The notes below the pieces were generated by a model that was not told where the DNA came from, made no database searches, and was given only the letters and a program-made list of their open reading frames with translations. Source: SAR202 cluster bacterium Io17-Chloro-G4 (GTDB taxonomy: Bacteria > Chloroflexota > Dehalococcoidia > Lucifugimonadales > UBA3495). Taken from it: DNA of 37,277 nucleotides. Below, one piece after another: positions 28,585 to 37,277 of this stretch. The stretch spans positions 1 to 37,277 of the forward strand of contig MUCR01000066.1 in the NCBI GenBank assembly GCA_002816455.1, read 5' to 3'. Position 1 is the first letter of the stretch. Each line of letters begins with the position of its first letter. The position numbers and the translations under genes were made by a program.

Positions 28585-28762
28585 GATGAACCCTCCTGTA
28601 AGTTTTAGATTATATTTTTGTGACTAGAGCGGGGATCAGAATGGGGCCGCCTGGCGATTTGCGACCCTGTACCGGTTATCATATCAGCGTCGCGCAAGGA
28701 GCAGCGCCCCTGCGGCGGCTCCCGGTAATAGGCCGGAGTCTTGGGTACTTGGGAGGGTGAGA

Positions 28763-29632
28763 ATGTCCAGAATAGTACGCACGGGTCTAGTCCAAGCGGG
28801 AATAGGCGACGACCTACCCAAGTCTTTGGACCGGATGAAGCAGTTTCTGATAGACAAGCATGTCGCCTTGATCGAGTCGGCGGCTCAACGAGGTGTCCAA
28901 GTCCTCTGCCTCAAAGAGCTATTTTACGGTCCATACTTCTGCGCCGAGCAAGATCCCAAGTGGTTTGCATTAGCTGAGGATGTGCCCGGTGGCCCCACGG
29001 TGCGCTTGATGCAAGAACTAGCGAAGAAGCACCGAATGGTCATGATCGTGCCGGTGTATGAGGAAGAGATGCCCGGCGTCTACTACAATACTGCGGCCGT
29101 CTTGGATGCGGCGGGCGGCTATCTGGGTAAGTATCGAAAAACCCATATTCCTCAACTACCGCCGGGATTCTGGGAGAAATATTATTTCAAGCCGGGAAAC
29201 AGCGGCTATCCGGTGTTCTCCACTGAGTTGGGAAAGATCGGCGTTTACATCTGCTATGACCGGCACTTCCCCGAAGGCGCCAGGGCGTTGGGCTTGAACG
29301 GTGCGGAGATTGTGTTCAATCCATCAGCCACCGTGGCCGGGCTCTCCGAGTACTTGTGGGAGTTGGAGCAACCGGCCCACGCTGCCGCCAACGGATACTT
29401 TGTGGGGGCCATCAACCGGGTTGGCAACGAAGCCCCGTGGAACATCGGCGAGTTTTATGGTAAGAGTTACTTTTGCGGTCCCAGGGGACAAATTATCGCC
29501 CAAGCGTCTCGGGATCAGGACGAGGTATTGGTCGCCGACTTGGATTTAAACGAAATTCGAGAAGTAAGAAATACTTGGCAGTTTTTTCGGGACCGCCGTC
29601 CGGAGACCTATACCGGCTTGAGCGAGGCCTAG
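28763..29632 (+). CDS. Nitrilase-superfamily amidohydrolase, N-carbamoyl-beta-alanine amidohydrolase (beta-ureidopropionase)-like
   Basis: Glu-Lys-Cys triad context LCLKELFYGPYF, YRKTHIPQLPPGFWEKYYFKPG, VYICYDRHFPEGARALGLNGAEIVFNPSA. Confidence 0.88.
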   Translation: MSRIVRTGLVQAGIGDDLPKSLDRMKQFLIDKHVALIESAAQRGVQVLCLKELFYGPYFCAEQDPKWFALAEDVPGGPTVRLMQELAKKHRMVMIVPVYEEEMPGVYYNTAAVLDAAGGYLGKYRKTHIPQLPPGFWEKYYFKPGNSGYPVFSTELGKIGVYICYDRHFPEGARALGLNGAEIVFNPSATVAGLSEYLWELEQPAHAAANGYFVGAINRVGNEAPWNIGEFYGKSYFCGPRGQIIAQASRDQDEVLVADLDLNEIREVRNTWQFFRDRRPETYTGLSEA

Positions 29633-29697
29633 GCATTAGCAGGCAGCCTCCCTAGGCGACATGGTTTACACAAGATGAATATAGACGGAGATAACAG

Positions 29698-30654
29698 ATG
29701 GAAAGCAGAGAATTTGGGGGGTTAGGCCAGGTCAGCGCTTTGACCTTGGGCGGTGGTGGAATCGGCCAGGTTTGGGGCCCCACCAGCCGTGATGAGTCGG
29801 TGGCAACCCTGCGCGCCGCCGTCGATGCAGGGATAAACCTCATTGACTTGGCACCCAGCTACGGCGACGGGGAAGCGGAGAGGGTGTTCGGCCAGGCTTT
29901 TGGTGGTCGCGTCCCGGCTGGAGTTCGAGTAACCACGAAGTGCCGTTTGGGCAATCCTCCGCCCAGTCAGGTTTCCTCCCAGTTGGAGCAGAGTTTGAAA
30001 GATAGCTTCGACCGCATGAAGATGGACCGGGTGGACTTGTTCTTTTTGCACAGCCAGATTATCCCGGATGACAGCGGAGACCGCTATGAGGGCACGCCAA
30101 AGGGTCTCTTTGTTGACTCCGTTTTGCCCGCCTTTGAGCATCTCGTTTCAGACGGCCGAATCGGCGCTTGGGCGATTACCGGTATCGGCATTCCCTCGGC
30201 GGTACTGGAGACGCTTCAATCCAACCCTAAACCGGCCGCTGTGCAAGCCATCGCCAACCTGCTGGACTCGCCCGGCGCAATAAAACGGTACGAGGAAGCG
30301 GCGATACCTAGGGACATCATCGCCGCCGCCCACCAGCGGGGCGTGGGCGTCATGGGCATTAGAGCGGTGCAAGCGGGTGCGCTGACCTCCAGCCTTGATC
30401 GGGACTTGGCCGAAGACCATCCAGAGGCATTAGATTACCGCCGGGCTGCTCCATTTAGGGACCTGGCAGCAGAGGTGGGAGAGTCACCGGCGTCCTTGGC
30501 CCACCGGTATTCCCTGTCCATGGACGGCGTCTCTACCGTGGTGTTGGGCGTCAAAAACCGGCAAGAACTCAACGAGTGCGTCGCCGCAGAGGCCAAGGGC
30601 CGGCTTGCCCCGGAGTTGATGTCCCGGATTGACGCTGCCGTTGGACGCTCTTGA
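29698..30654 (+). CDS. Aldo/keto reductase family protein
   Basis: LTLGGGGIGQVWG, TLRAAVDAGINLIDLAPSYGDGEAERVFGQA, VDLFFLHSQ, GVMGIRAVQAGALT. Confidence 0.92.
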   Translation: MESREFGGLGQVSALTLGGGGIGQVWGPTSRDESVATLRAAVDAGINLIDLAPSYGDGEAERVFGQAFGGRVPAGVRVTTKCRLGNPPPSQVSSQLEQSLKDSFDRMKMDRVDLFFLHSQIIPDDSGDRYEGTPKGLFVDSVLPAFEHLVSDGRIGAWAITGIGIPSAVLETLQSNPKPAAVQAIANLLDSPGAIKRYEEAAIPRDIIAAAHQRGVGVMGIRAVQAGALTSSLDRDLAEDHPEALDYRRAAPFRDLAAEVGESPASLAHRYSLSMDGVSTVVLGVKNRQELNECVAAEAKGRLAPELMSRIDAAVGRS

Positions 30655-30657
30655 TAG

Positions 30658-30683
30658 CCAGCCAGTTGGACCAGCCAGTTGGA
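30658..30683 (+). repeat. Perfect 13-bp tandem duplication
   Basis: CCAGCCAGTTGGA twice, between the AKR stop and MFS start. Confidence 0.85.
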
Positions 30684-30692
30684 ACTGAATAA

Positions 30693-31982
30693 GTGGCGCT
30701 GGACGCTGTAGATTCCTCTCTGGATGGAGTAAGGCGCACGCCGCTGCGCGGGTGGGCAATCTTGCTCCTGTTCCGGGCTCAGGGCAGCAGCGTCATCCTG
30801 GTGTCCTACACCTTCGGTCTGTTCCTGCCATTTATTTCCGACGACCTGGGCATCACGCCTCTGGAAGCCGGGCTGTTACAGGGAGTATGGTGGGTAACCT
30901 CCGCCGTGCTCGCTCTGCCTTCAGGCGCATGGCTGTCTCGGATCCGGCCAATCCCGCTGGTACTGGTGTCCTTGCTTCTGGGCTTCCCCTTCTTGTTCAT
31001 GCAAGGTCTAGCCAATAGCTTCTTGTTGCTTTTCTTGGCCAGGTTGTTTTTTGTGGCCTTTCATGTAATAACGGCGCCAGCCCGCACTTTGTTGTTACAG
31101 CAGTGGGTGGCGCCGCACCAATATGCCACGGTCAACTCGGTTGGCTTGTCCCAGCACAGCATATTGCTGGCCATAGCTGTCAGTACCAGCGCGTTGCTGA
31201 TCACTGGACTTGGAAGCTGGCGCGCCGCCTATTTTATTCTGGGAGGCTTCTTCGCTCTCCAAACTTTGGTGTGGCCGCTGGTCGCAAGGGAAAGTAAAGC
31301 GCCGGCGCTAGGGCTAATAAGAGATATAGAGAGTCAAATAGGGTCGCCGTTACGGGCATTGAGAACATACCCACAGGCTTGGCTACTGGCGATAACCATG
31401 TTTTCGCTGTCGGCCACTTGGACTGCCATGGTCACCTTTTTGCCCACGCTCTGGTTGGAAGAAAGGGGCGTGTCTTTAACGCTGGGCGGTCCCTTGCTCG
31501 GGTTCCTGTACTATGCTTTGATTCCTTCCGGCCTCTTAGGGGGATATTTGGCCCGGAAAGTCACCAAGCGCAAGCTGCTGTTATGGGTACCTGCATTGCT
31601 GAACACGGGCTTAGGGCTTGCCATAGTTTTGACTCCGTGGCCTCTGTTGCTCATCTTGCTGATCACTGGACTGGGGTTGGTCTGGGTTGCCACACCGGCC
31701 ATGCAGGTGCTGCCCTTTGAGTTCCCCGGTATAACGCCTAGGGAGGTGGCTGTGGTGTCGTCTCTGGTCATCACGTTCATGGGATTGGGTTTTGCTGTCG
31801 GTCCGGTCACGACCGGCGCCGTGGCTCAAGCAACTGGCTCGATTCAAACCGGACTAGTCGTCCTTTGCTTGGGTACAGTGCTGGGGGTGTTCGCTGGGCT
31901 TCTGTATCCCAGTAGCAGCAAAGCTGGGTCAGAACCGAAGTTTGGTAGCGCCCCATTGCAATCGAACCGGAACGTGCCTTAA
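30693..31982 (+). CDS. Major facilitator superfamily transporter
   Basis: About 12 hydrophobic segments over 429 aa; LEAGLLQGVWWVTSAVLALPSGAWLSRI and GGYLARKVTKRKLLLW loop; GTG start. Confidence 0.85.
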   Translation: MALDAVDSSLDGVRRTPLRGWAILLLFRAQGSSVILVSYTFGLFLPFISDDLGITPLEAGLLQGVWWVTSAVLALPSGAWLSRIRPIPLVLVSLLLGFPFLFMQGLANSFLLLFLARLFFVAFHVITAPARTLLLQQWVAPHQYATVNSVGLSQHSILLAIAVSTSALLITGLGSWRAAYFILGGFFALQTLVWPLVARESKAPALGLIRDIESQIGSPLRALRTYPQAWLLAITMFSLSATWTAMVTFLPTLWLEERGVSLTLGGPLLGFLYYALIPSGLLGGYLARKVTKRKLLLWVPALLNTGLGLAIVLTPWPLLLILLITGLGLVWVATPAMQVLPFEFPGITPREVAVVSSLVITFMGLGFAVGPVTTGAVAQATGSIQTGLVVLCLGTVLGVFAGLLYPSSSKAGSEPKFGSAPLQSNRNVP

Positions 31983-32016
31983 TTCCGAAGGCGGACTCCA
32001 GGGCGATTTCTAGGCT

Positions 32017-32041
32017 AAGGCCGCCGGTTTAGGGCGGCCTT
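32017..32041. terminator. Hairpin downstream of the MFS gene (no strong T-run)
   Basis: AAGGCCGCC - 7-nt loop - GGCGGCCTT. Confidence 0.45.
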
Positions 32042-32105
32042 GATTCGACCGAATTCAGGCAAGATTATTCGTGCCCGGCGGGGCCTGTTTCAGCTTCGGG
32101 TTTGC

Positions 32106-32134
32106 TTGACACCCCTATAGGCCAATGCTACAAT
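32106..32134 (+). promoter_or_regulatory. Sigma70-like promoter upstream of citrate synthase
   Basis: TTGACA - 17 bp - TACAAT. Confidence 0.65.
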
Positions 32135-32250
32135 CGGCCAGTCCCACGAGAGAGCGATTTGGCCTATTTTTTGGTGCGTTTTTAGGAACGCGCCGCGCCT
32201 AGCCTAGGGGACATGCCAAAACCACCAACTCCTGTTTGGAGGGCCGGAAC

Positions 32251-33384
32251 ATGCCTCCCGAGATTATTAAAGGATTGAAGGACGTCTATTTCGATACCAC
32301 GACGTCCAGCTTCATCGATGGGCAAGAAGGTAAGCTGCTGTATCGCGGCTACAACATCCATGATCTGGCCGAAAAATCTACTTTCGAGGAAGTTGTTTAT
32401 CTCTTGCTGTATGGGAGGCTGCCCAATAAGCAAGAGCTCGAAGATTTTGATCAGACGATGCGGGCCAATCGGCGGATTCCGGATGAGGTCATCCAGGTCT
32501 TGGACTTGGTGAAAGCGAGTCATCCCATGGACGCCCTGCGCACCGGCATCTCCGCTTTGGCCGCCTTTGACCCGGAGGTCACTAATAACTCGGTCGAAGC
32601 AACAATCAGGAAAGGAGTGCGCCTCACCGCCCAAGGTCCCACCATAGTGGCCGCACACCACCGGTTGAGGCAAGGATTGGAGCCGGTGGCCCCGGACCCC
32701 AGCCTTAACCATGCTGGCAACTTCCTGAAAATGCTGTTCGACGAGGTTCCTGATCAAGAAACTACGAACCTGCTAGACGTGGATTTCATCCTTCATGCCG
32801 AACACGGCTCTAATGCATCGTCATTTGGAGCTAGGGTGACTGCTTCTACTATTTCCGACCTTCACTCGGCGATTACCACCGGCGTCGGTGTGCTTAAGGG
32901 CCCCGCTCACGGCGGGGCTGCTGAAGAAGTGATGAAGATGGCGCTGGACATCGGGCAGCCGGAGAACGCCGAGGAGTATTGCCGCAATATTCTGGACAAC
33001 GGCGGGCGGATCATGGGCTTCGGCCATAGGGTATATAAGGCCGAGGACCCCCGCGCCCGGCACCTGAGGGACCGCTCTCGAGAGTTGAGCCAGAAAGTTG
33101 GCCAGCCACATTGGTTCCAGATTTTGACCTATGTGGAAGAAGAGGTCATGGTTGCCTATAGGAACAGGGGCATCTTCGTCAACGTGGACTTCTTCGCCGG
33201 GTCCATCTACTACCTGCTAGGCATACCTGACGACTTATTCATTTCCATCTTTGCTTTGGGCAGAATCCCGGGTTGGACGCTGCAGTGCGCAGAGCAGTTT
33301 GAGGACAACATTTTGCTCCGTCCCCTGATGGAATACATCGGTGAGATGGACTTGGAGTACACGCCAATCGCACAGCGTTCCTAG
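32251..33384 (+). CDS. gltA: Citrate synthase
   Basis: LLYRGYNIHDLAEKSTFEEVVYLLLYGRLP, LHAEHGSNASSFGARV, GPAHGGAAEEVMKM, MGFGHRVYKAEDPRA; ATG at 32251 with GGAGG upstream. Confidence 0.95.
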   Translation: MPPEIIKGLKDVYFDTTTSSFIDGQEGKLLYRGYNIHDLAEKSTFEEVVYLLLYGRLPNKQELEDFDQTMRANRRIPDEVIQVLDLVKASHPMDALRTGISALAAFDPEVTNNSVEATIRKGVRLTAQGPTIVAAHHRLRQGLEPVAPDPSLNHAGNFLKMLFDEVPDQETTNLLDVDFILHAEHGSNASSFGARVTASTISDLHSAITTGVGVLKGPAHGGAAEEVMKMALDIGQPENAEEYCRNILDNGGRIMGFGHRVYKAEDPRARHLRDRSRELSQKVGQPHWFQILTYVEEEVMVAYRNRGIFVNVDFFAGSIYYLLGIPDDLFISIFALGRIPGWTLQCAEQFEDNILLRPLMEYIGEMDLEYTPIAQRS

Positions 33385-33415
33385 GCACCGGTATAAATAC
33401 GGTTATAGCAAAATG

Positions 33416-33442
33416 GGGGCCGTTACGGCCCCTTTATCTTTT
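33416..33442 (+). terminator. Rho-independent-like terminator after citrate synthase
   Basis: GGGGCCG - TTA - CGGCCCC followed by TTTATCTTTT. Confidence 0.75.
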
Positions 33443-33484
33443 AGTTAGGTTCAATCGTTAGCTAGAAATCCACCAGGCACCAAG

Positions 33485-34708
33485 ATGAGCGCAGAAGCTG
33501 AGATTCGCCGACGCATTGGCCAATGTGGAGCCATCACCTTTGCCGAGTTCATGGAACTGGCCTTATATTGGCCCGAGGGCGGATACTACGTCACCCGAGA
33601 CTCCATCGGCGCCAGCGGAGATTTTTACACCAGCCCAAGGGTTCACCCTGTATTCGGTGCGCTAATTGCTCTGCAACTGTTCCAGATGTGGCGGTTGCTG
33701 GATGAGCCGGATCCGTTCACCGTGGTGGAATTGGGAGCGGGGAACGGTCTCTTGTGCCGGGATATTATCGCCGCCGCCGGTGAGTTGCCACCCCCTTTCT
33801 CTCGTTCCCTCAATTACGTTTGCTTGGACCGCCGAAACTCCAAAGGTGTAGAGTCGGCTCCTGACGGAAGTGCGGCGTTTGCGAGCGTGTCCCGTTTGGC
33901 CGCCGCCGGAATTCCCTTTCGAAGCATAGTGGGATGTTTAATTTCCAATGAGTACTTCGACGCATTTCCGGTGCATCAGGTGACCATGGTGGAGGGACGG
34001 CTTTCTGAAATATACGTCTATCAATCAGACGGCGAGTTGGTTGCCAAGACCGGGGAGCTTTCAGACCCGGCGTTGGAGGCCAGATTTAAGGAAATGGACG
34101 TGGTCTTTAAAGAGGGCCAAACGGCCGAGGTCAACCTGGCTTTGGAGGGCTGGGCCCAAGAAGTAGACCAAGCTTTGGAATCGGGTTTCATCTTGACAAT
34201 CGACTACGGTGACCCCGCTTCCCAACTGTATTCGGCCGAGAAAAGGTTTCGGGGAACGCTAACCACATTTCAGAACCATGTGCAGATTGACTCGCCCTTG
34301 CGGCATGTGGGCCACCAGGACATAACCGCGCAGGTGGATTTCACCACTTTAGTCGACGCTGGTCGGCGCTATGGCATAGAAACGTTAGGATTCACCTCCC
34401 AGGCCCAATTCCTGGGGCAATTGGGCCTGCCCGGTATCCGACAGCGGTTGCGACGTATGAACCTGCCCCAAAACGCCGCAGAAGCCAACAGGGCGGGGAT
34501 GCTGGACTTGGCCCGGCCTGGAGGATTAGGGGACTTCAAGGTGTTGGCCCAAGGCAAAGGGGTAGGTCAGGCGGACCTTTGGGGTTTTAACCAGTCAGCG
34601 ACGGTCGATGAAAGAGTATCGGATTTGGTTGAGGAAATGCCCGTGCCTCTGTTGACCGACCAGCACCTTTCACTGTTGCAAGGGCGGTATCCCAGTGGGG
34701 CTTTCTAA
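33485..34708 (+). CDS. MidA/NDUFAF7-type SAM-dependent methyltransferase
   Basis: ITFAEFMELALYWPEGGYYVTRDSIGASGDFYTSPRVHPVFGALIALQL, VVELGAGNGLLCRDI, LTIDYGDPASQLY, QDITAQVDFT. Confidence 0.92.
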   Translation: MSAEAEIRRRIGQCGAITFAEFMELALYWPEGGYYVTRDSIGASGDFYTSPRVHPVFGALIALQLFQMWRLLDEPDPFTVVELGAGNGLLCRDIIAAAGELPPPFSRSLNYVCLDRRNSKGVESAPDGSAAFASVSRLAAAGIPFRSIVGCLISNEYFDAFPVHQVTMVEGRLSEIYVYQSDGELVAKTGELSDPALEARFKEMDVVFKEGQTAEVNLALEGWAQEVDQALESGFILTIDYGDPASQLYSAEKRFRGTLTTFQNHVQIDSPLRHVGHQDITAQVDFTTLVDAGRRYGIETLGFTSQAQFLGQLGLPGIRQRLRRMNLPQNAAEANRAGMLDLARPGGLGDFKVLAQGKGVGQADLWGFNQSATVDERVSDLVEEMPVPLLTDQHLSLLQGRYPSGAF

Positions 34709-34821
34709 TTTACAAGCCACCGAAGCTCCTCCCGGGGCCTTGTTCACAGTAAGGGACTCCGTACTGTCCCGAGAGACCGGCGTGGTCCGCTCGATGATTA
34801 AAACCGCGCCGGTCGTAGTTG

Positions 34822-35841
34822 CTACTGATCGGCCAAGACGGGAAGACGGTAAGCCAGGGCGGCGGTGTCGTGGAACAGATTTGTCCGTTCGGCGGCGCTG
34901 AAATCTGCGGTCATACGCTTGAACGAATTCCAGACAGCCGCATAAGAATAGGACCTCTTGTCCACCGGAAAATTGCTCTCGAACATGCAGCGTTCCGGTC
35001 CGAATGCCTCGATGGTATGCAGATAATAAGGGGATGTGCTGTCGGTTAGTTCCTCGGAAGTTGGTGGGGTAGGCCGGGTATGCCAATCGAAGCCGCTTAC
35101 GGGATTGCCCAGACCGCCGACCTTTACCACTACGTTTGGATGCTTTGCCAAGGCGCTAATGTCCCGCTGCCATACCTGGAATACCTCGTCTCTTTTACCA
35201 GCATACGGACCTATGCCTAGAGGACGTCCAATGTGGTTCAAGACAATTACGGCGTTGGGAAAGGCTTGGGCCAAGTCCGCCAATTCCGAGATTTGGTGGT
35301 GGTAAATAACAGCGTCGAAGCTGAATCCCATTCGCTGCAGAGCGTCAATTCCCTGGCGGAATTTGGTGTCCGCCATCAAGGCCTGCGGCGCGAAACGGGG
35401 CGTTCTCAACTCTGGGCTGCCATCCCAAATGCAGCTATGGCGGATACCCCGAAACCGGCCACCGCCCGCCTCCGCATGGGCCTCCAACACCGGCTCTATT
35501 GCGGCTCCTAAAGTTAGGTCGGCGTAACTCACGATGGCAGCGGCGACTCTGGTGGGGCCGTAAAGGCCGCTGTCGCTCTGAGCGCCGATGCCCCGCACAA
35601 ACTCGGTCTCCCCAATGGGCCGCATCTCCAGCGGACCAGACGCGCGATACATGGAGTCGACCTCTACAAATACGCTCTGGACAACCTGATGTCCGCTGCC
35701 AAAGTCAGCGTTGAGCTCATCGATCAAGTACCGATCGCCGATATGGTCCCAGAGGTGGTGATGAGGGTCGCAGATGGGCAAGTCGGGCTCGATGGCTTCT
35801 TCCTTAGCCAAATCGAGCCAGGCGTCGAGTTCAGAGGGCAT
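34822..35841 (-). CDS. Amidohydrolase-2-type TIM-barrel metal-dependent hydrolase
   Basis: LPICDPHHHLWD, FRGIRHSCIWD, AVIVLNHIGRPLG, CMFESNFPVDK. Confidence 0.9.
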   Translation of the reverse strand: MPSELDAWLDLAKEEAIEPDLPICDPHHHLWDHIGDRYLIDELNADFGSGHQVVQSVFVEVDSMYRASGPLEMRPIGETEFVRGIGAQSDSGLYGPTRVAAAIVSYADLTLGAAIEPVLEAHAEAGGGRFRGIRHSCIWDGSPELRTPRFAPQALMADTKFRQGIDALQRMGFSFDAVIYHHQISELADLAQAFPNAVIVLNHIGRPLGIGPYAGKRDEVFQVWQRDISALAKHPNVVVKVGGLGNPVSGFDWHTRPTPPTSEELTDSTSPYYLHTIEAFGPERCMFESNFPVDKRSYSYAAVWNSFKRMTADFSAAERTNLFHDTAALAYRLPVLADQ

Positions 35842-35955
35842 TTAATGGCCTCCGGTTGCTTAGAGATTGTCCACTTTTTCGAGTTTGGTTCAATTACCAG
35901 TGGACAGTCGACTCAGGGAAAAACGGTTAGGCAGAGGGAAATTGACGCGACGTCC

Positions 35956-36852
35956 TTATTCGGAAGCCTCTTCAACTTCATCTTCGCCGATTAAGTCCAA
36001 ATCAGAGTCTAGGTCTTCTGGGGCTCTGCCGGACCGGTCTGGCTGTGTGGCGCCCGCTCTGGGTTCGCAGCGTACGGCGGTGGTCAGAAACCCGCTGTGG
36101 GCCACCATACGGTGGTCGGGCCGGACGCTCCGCCGGGTCACGTGCCAGGAGCGGAGCATGGTTTCGATGGACTCAATCATTTGAAACCGGGTGTCCCGTT
36201 CCAGTTCCAACACGAATTGCTGCACCTGAATGATCGTGGGCACAAAGCTTAAAACTATGCCGCCCATGACCAAGGCATCTCCTATAGTTTCAACTGCGTT
36301 CCACGGCTCGGGAACATCCAAGACGACCCGGTCCACTTCCTGTTCTGCTATGCCTTGGTAGATGTCCGCAATGCAGATGGCATGGTTTGAGTGGTCCGGG
36401 TGGAATTTTTCGATGTTCTTGATGGCCCGGGACACCAGCGTCTCATCGATTTCATAGGTGATAACCCGGCCTCCAGAGCCTACGGCCCGCAACAGCGCTG
36501 ACGTCAATGCCCCGGAACCCAGGCCGCCTTCGATTACTGTGGCTCCGGGGAATAGGTCGGCAAAGTTGGTGATATTGCCCAAGTCCTTGGGATAGATGAT
36601 CTGGGGACCCCTGGGCATTTTCCGAACGAAATCGCCCAGGGTTGGCCGCACTGCTAGTACTGTATGGCCCTTATCTGTGCGGTACCAGCCGCCAACGGAG
36701 TGATCAATCAGTTGGTCGTGGGCCAGCCTCCCCAAATGGCTGTGGAAGGTTTCGCCAACAGCCAAATTGACCAGGTATTGGCGGGCCTTCCGGTCCACAA
36801 TCAATGCAGTGTCCCCGTCGTGAAAGAAATTATGCTTTACGGCGGTCTCCAT
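35956..36852 (-). CDS. trmI: tRNA (adenine-N1)-methyltransferase TrmI-type (m1A58)
   Basis: ALIVDRKARQYLVNL, RPTLGDFVRKMPRGPQIIYPKDLGNI, VIEGGLGSGALTSALLRAVGSGGRVITYEID, VDRVVLDVPEPWN. Confidence 0.93.
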   Translation of the reverse strand: METAVKHNFFHDGDTALIVDRKARQYLVNLAVGETFHSHLGRLAHDQLIDHSVGGWYRTDKGHTVLAVRPTLGDFVRKMPRGPQIIYPKDLGNITNFADLFPGATVIEGGLGSGALTSALLRAVGSGGRVITYEIDETLVSRAIKNIEKFHPDHSNHAICIADIYQGIAEQEVDRVVLDVPEPWNAVETIGDALVMGGIVLSFVPTIIQVQQFVLELERDTRFQMIESIETMLRSWHVTRRSVRPDHRMVAHSGFLTTAVRCEPRAGATQPDRSGRAPEDLDSDLDLIGEDEVEEASE

Positions 36853-36864
36853 CTTCCTATTTGG

Positions 36865-37251
36865 TCAAGCCTTGACCGAATCGGGGCGTTTGCCCTCCAG
36901 GTACTCGGTCTGGCCATGCGAGTAGGGGTCCAGTGTGGGGAAAAACACCATCAAATTAGCGTTCCCTTCTCCTACGACCGTGAAAGCGTGTTCACATCCC
37001 GGCGGTATAGCCACCGTATGGTCCTTTTTCACGGTGTGGGTCACCCCATCAACCTGCACTTCCAACGTGCCGTCCAAGATTACAATTAGCTCGTCTACCG
37101 TATGGGTATGCAGCGGCGCGCCGGTGCCCGGCTCGGCGGTATTGAGGCTAAACGTGCTGGTGACCCCTTGTTCCCGCCCGGTGATGTCCCATTTTCTATA
37201 ACCGGGCCTCCATGGGACTTCCGGGGCCTGGTGATGATCTATGATGGGCAT
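36865..37251 (-). CDS. Cupin-domain protein
   Basis: GAPLHTHTVDELIVILDGTLEVQVDGVTHTVKKDHTVAIPPGCEHAFTVVGEGNANLMVFF cupin motifs. Confidence 0.9.
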   Translation of the reverse strand: MPIIDHHQAPEVPWRPGYRKWDITGREQGVTSTFSLNTAEPGTGAPLHTHTVDELIVILDGTLEVQVDGVTHTVKKDHTVAIPPGCEHAFTVVGEGNANLMVFFPTLDPYSHGQTEYLEGKRPDSVKA

Positions 37252-37277
37252 GGCGGCCTCCTATTGGCGCTCAAGGT

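Noticed and set aside
1-37277. Genome-wide reassignment of TAG to a sense codon
   Set aside because: Many intact genes here end with TAG (SagB-like 7202-7204, Rieske 8159-8161, zwf 11544-11546 overlapping the pgl start, rpiB, 4-fold-beta-flower-like, GGT, BNR protein, RidA), so TAG acts as a normal stop.

Overview
The window looks like a bacterial chromosome segment with metabolic and housekeeping genes. The overall feel is Chloroflexota/SAR202-like, but that is inference only. No phage, CRISPR, transposase or rRNA was seen. Left part (+ strand): PDH/acetoin-dehydrogenase-type E1alpha, E1beta and E2 (E2 has two peripheral-subunit-binding domains), a methylmalonyl-CoA-mutase-type large subunit, a tandem SagB-like nitroreductase, a receiver-like protein and a Rieske ferredoxin. 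Centre (- strand): a carboxymuconolactone-decarboxylase-like protein, a GH15 hydrolase interrupted by an in-frame TAG, and a pentose-phosphate cluster (pgl, zwf, gnd, fused tal-pgi, tkt, rpiB). This is followed by a thiol-redox cluster (glutaredoxin-thioredoxin reductase fusion, small zinc ribbon, ferredoxin:thioredoxin reductase catalytic subunit) and tRNA-Ser(UGA). Right part: a 4-fold-beta-flower-like protein, a type IV pilin-like gene also interrupted by an in-frame TAG, SRPBCC, gamma-glutamyltransferase, BNR-repeat protein, RidA, nitrilase/beta-ureidopropionase, aldo-keto reductase, MFS, citrate synthase, MidA-type methyltransferase, amidohydrolase, TrmI and a cupin. The most notable items are the two amber-interrupted genes, the Grx-TrxR fusion next to an FTR catalytic subunit, the orphan SagB-like/receiver/Rieske cluster, the duplicated E2 binding domain, and several dispersed-repeat-like elements, one of them inside the E2 coding sequence. 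I did not find a clearly novel defence or mobile system.
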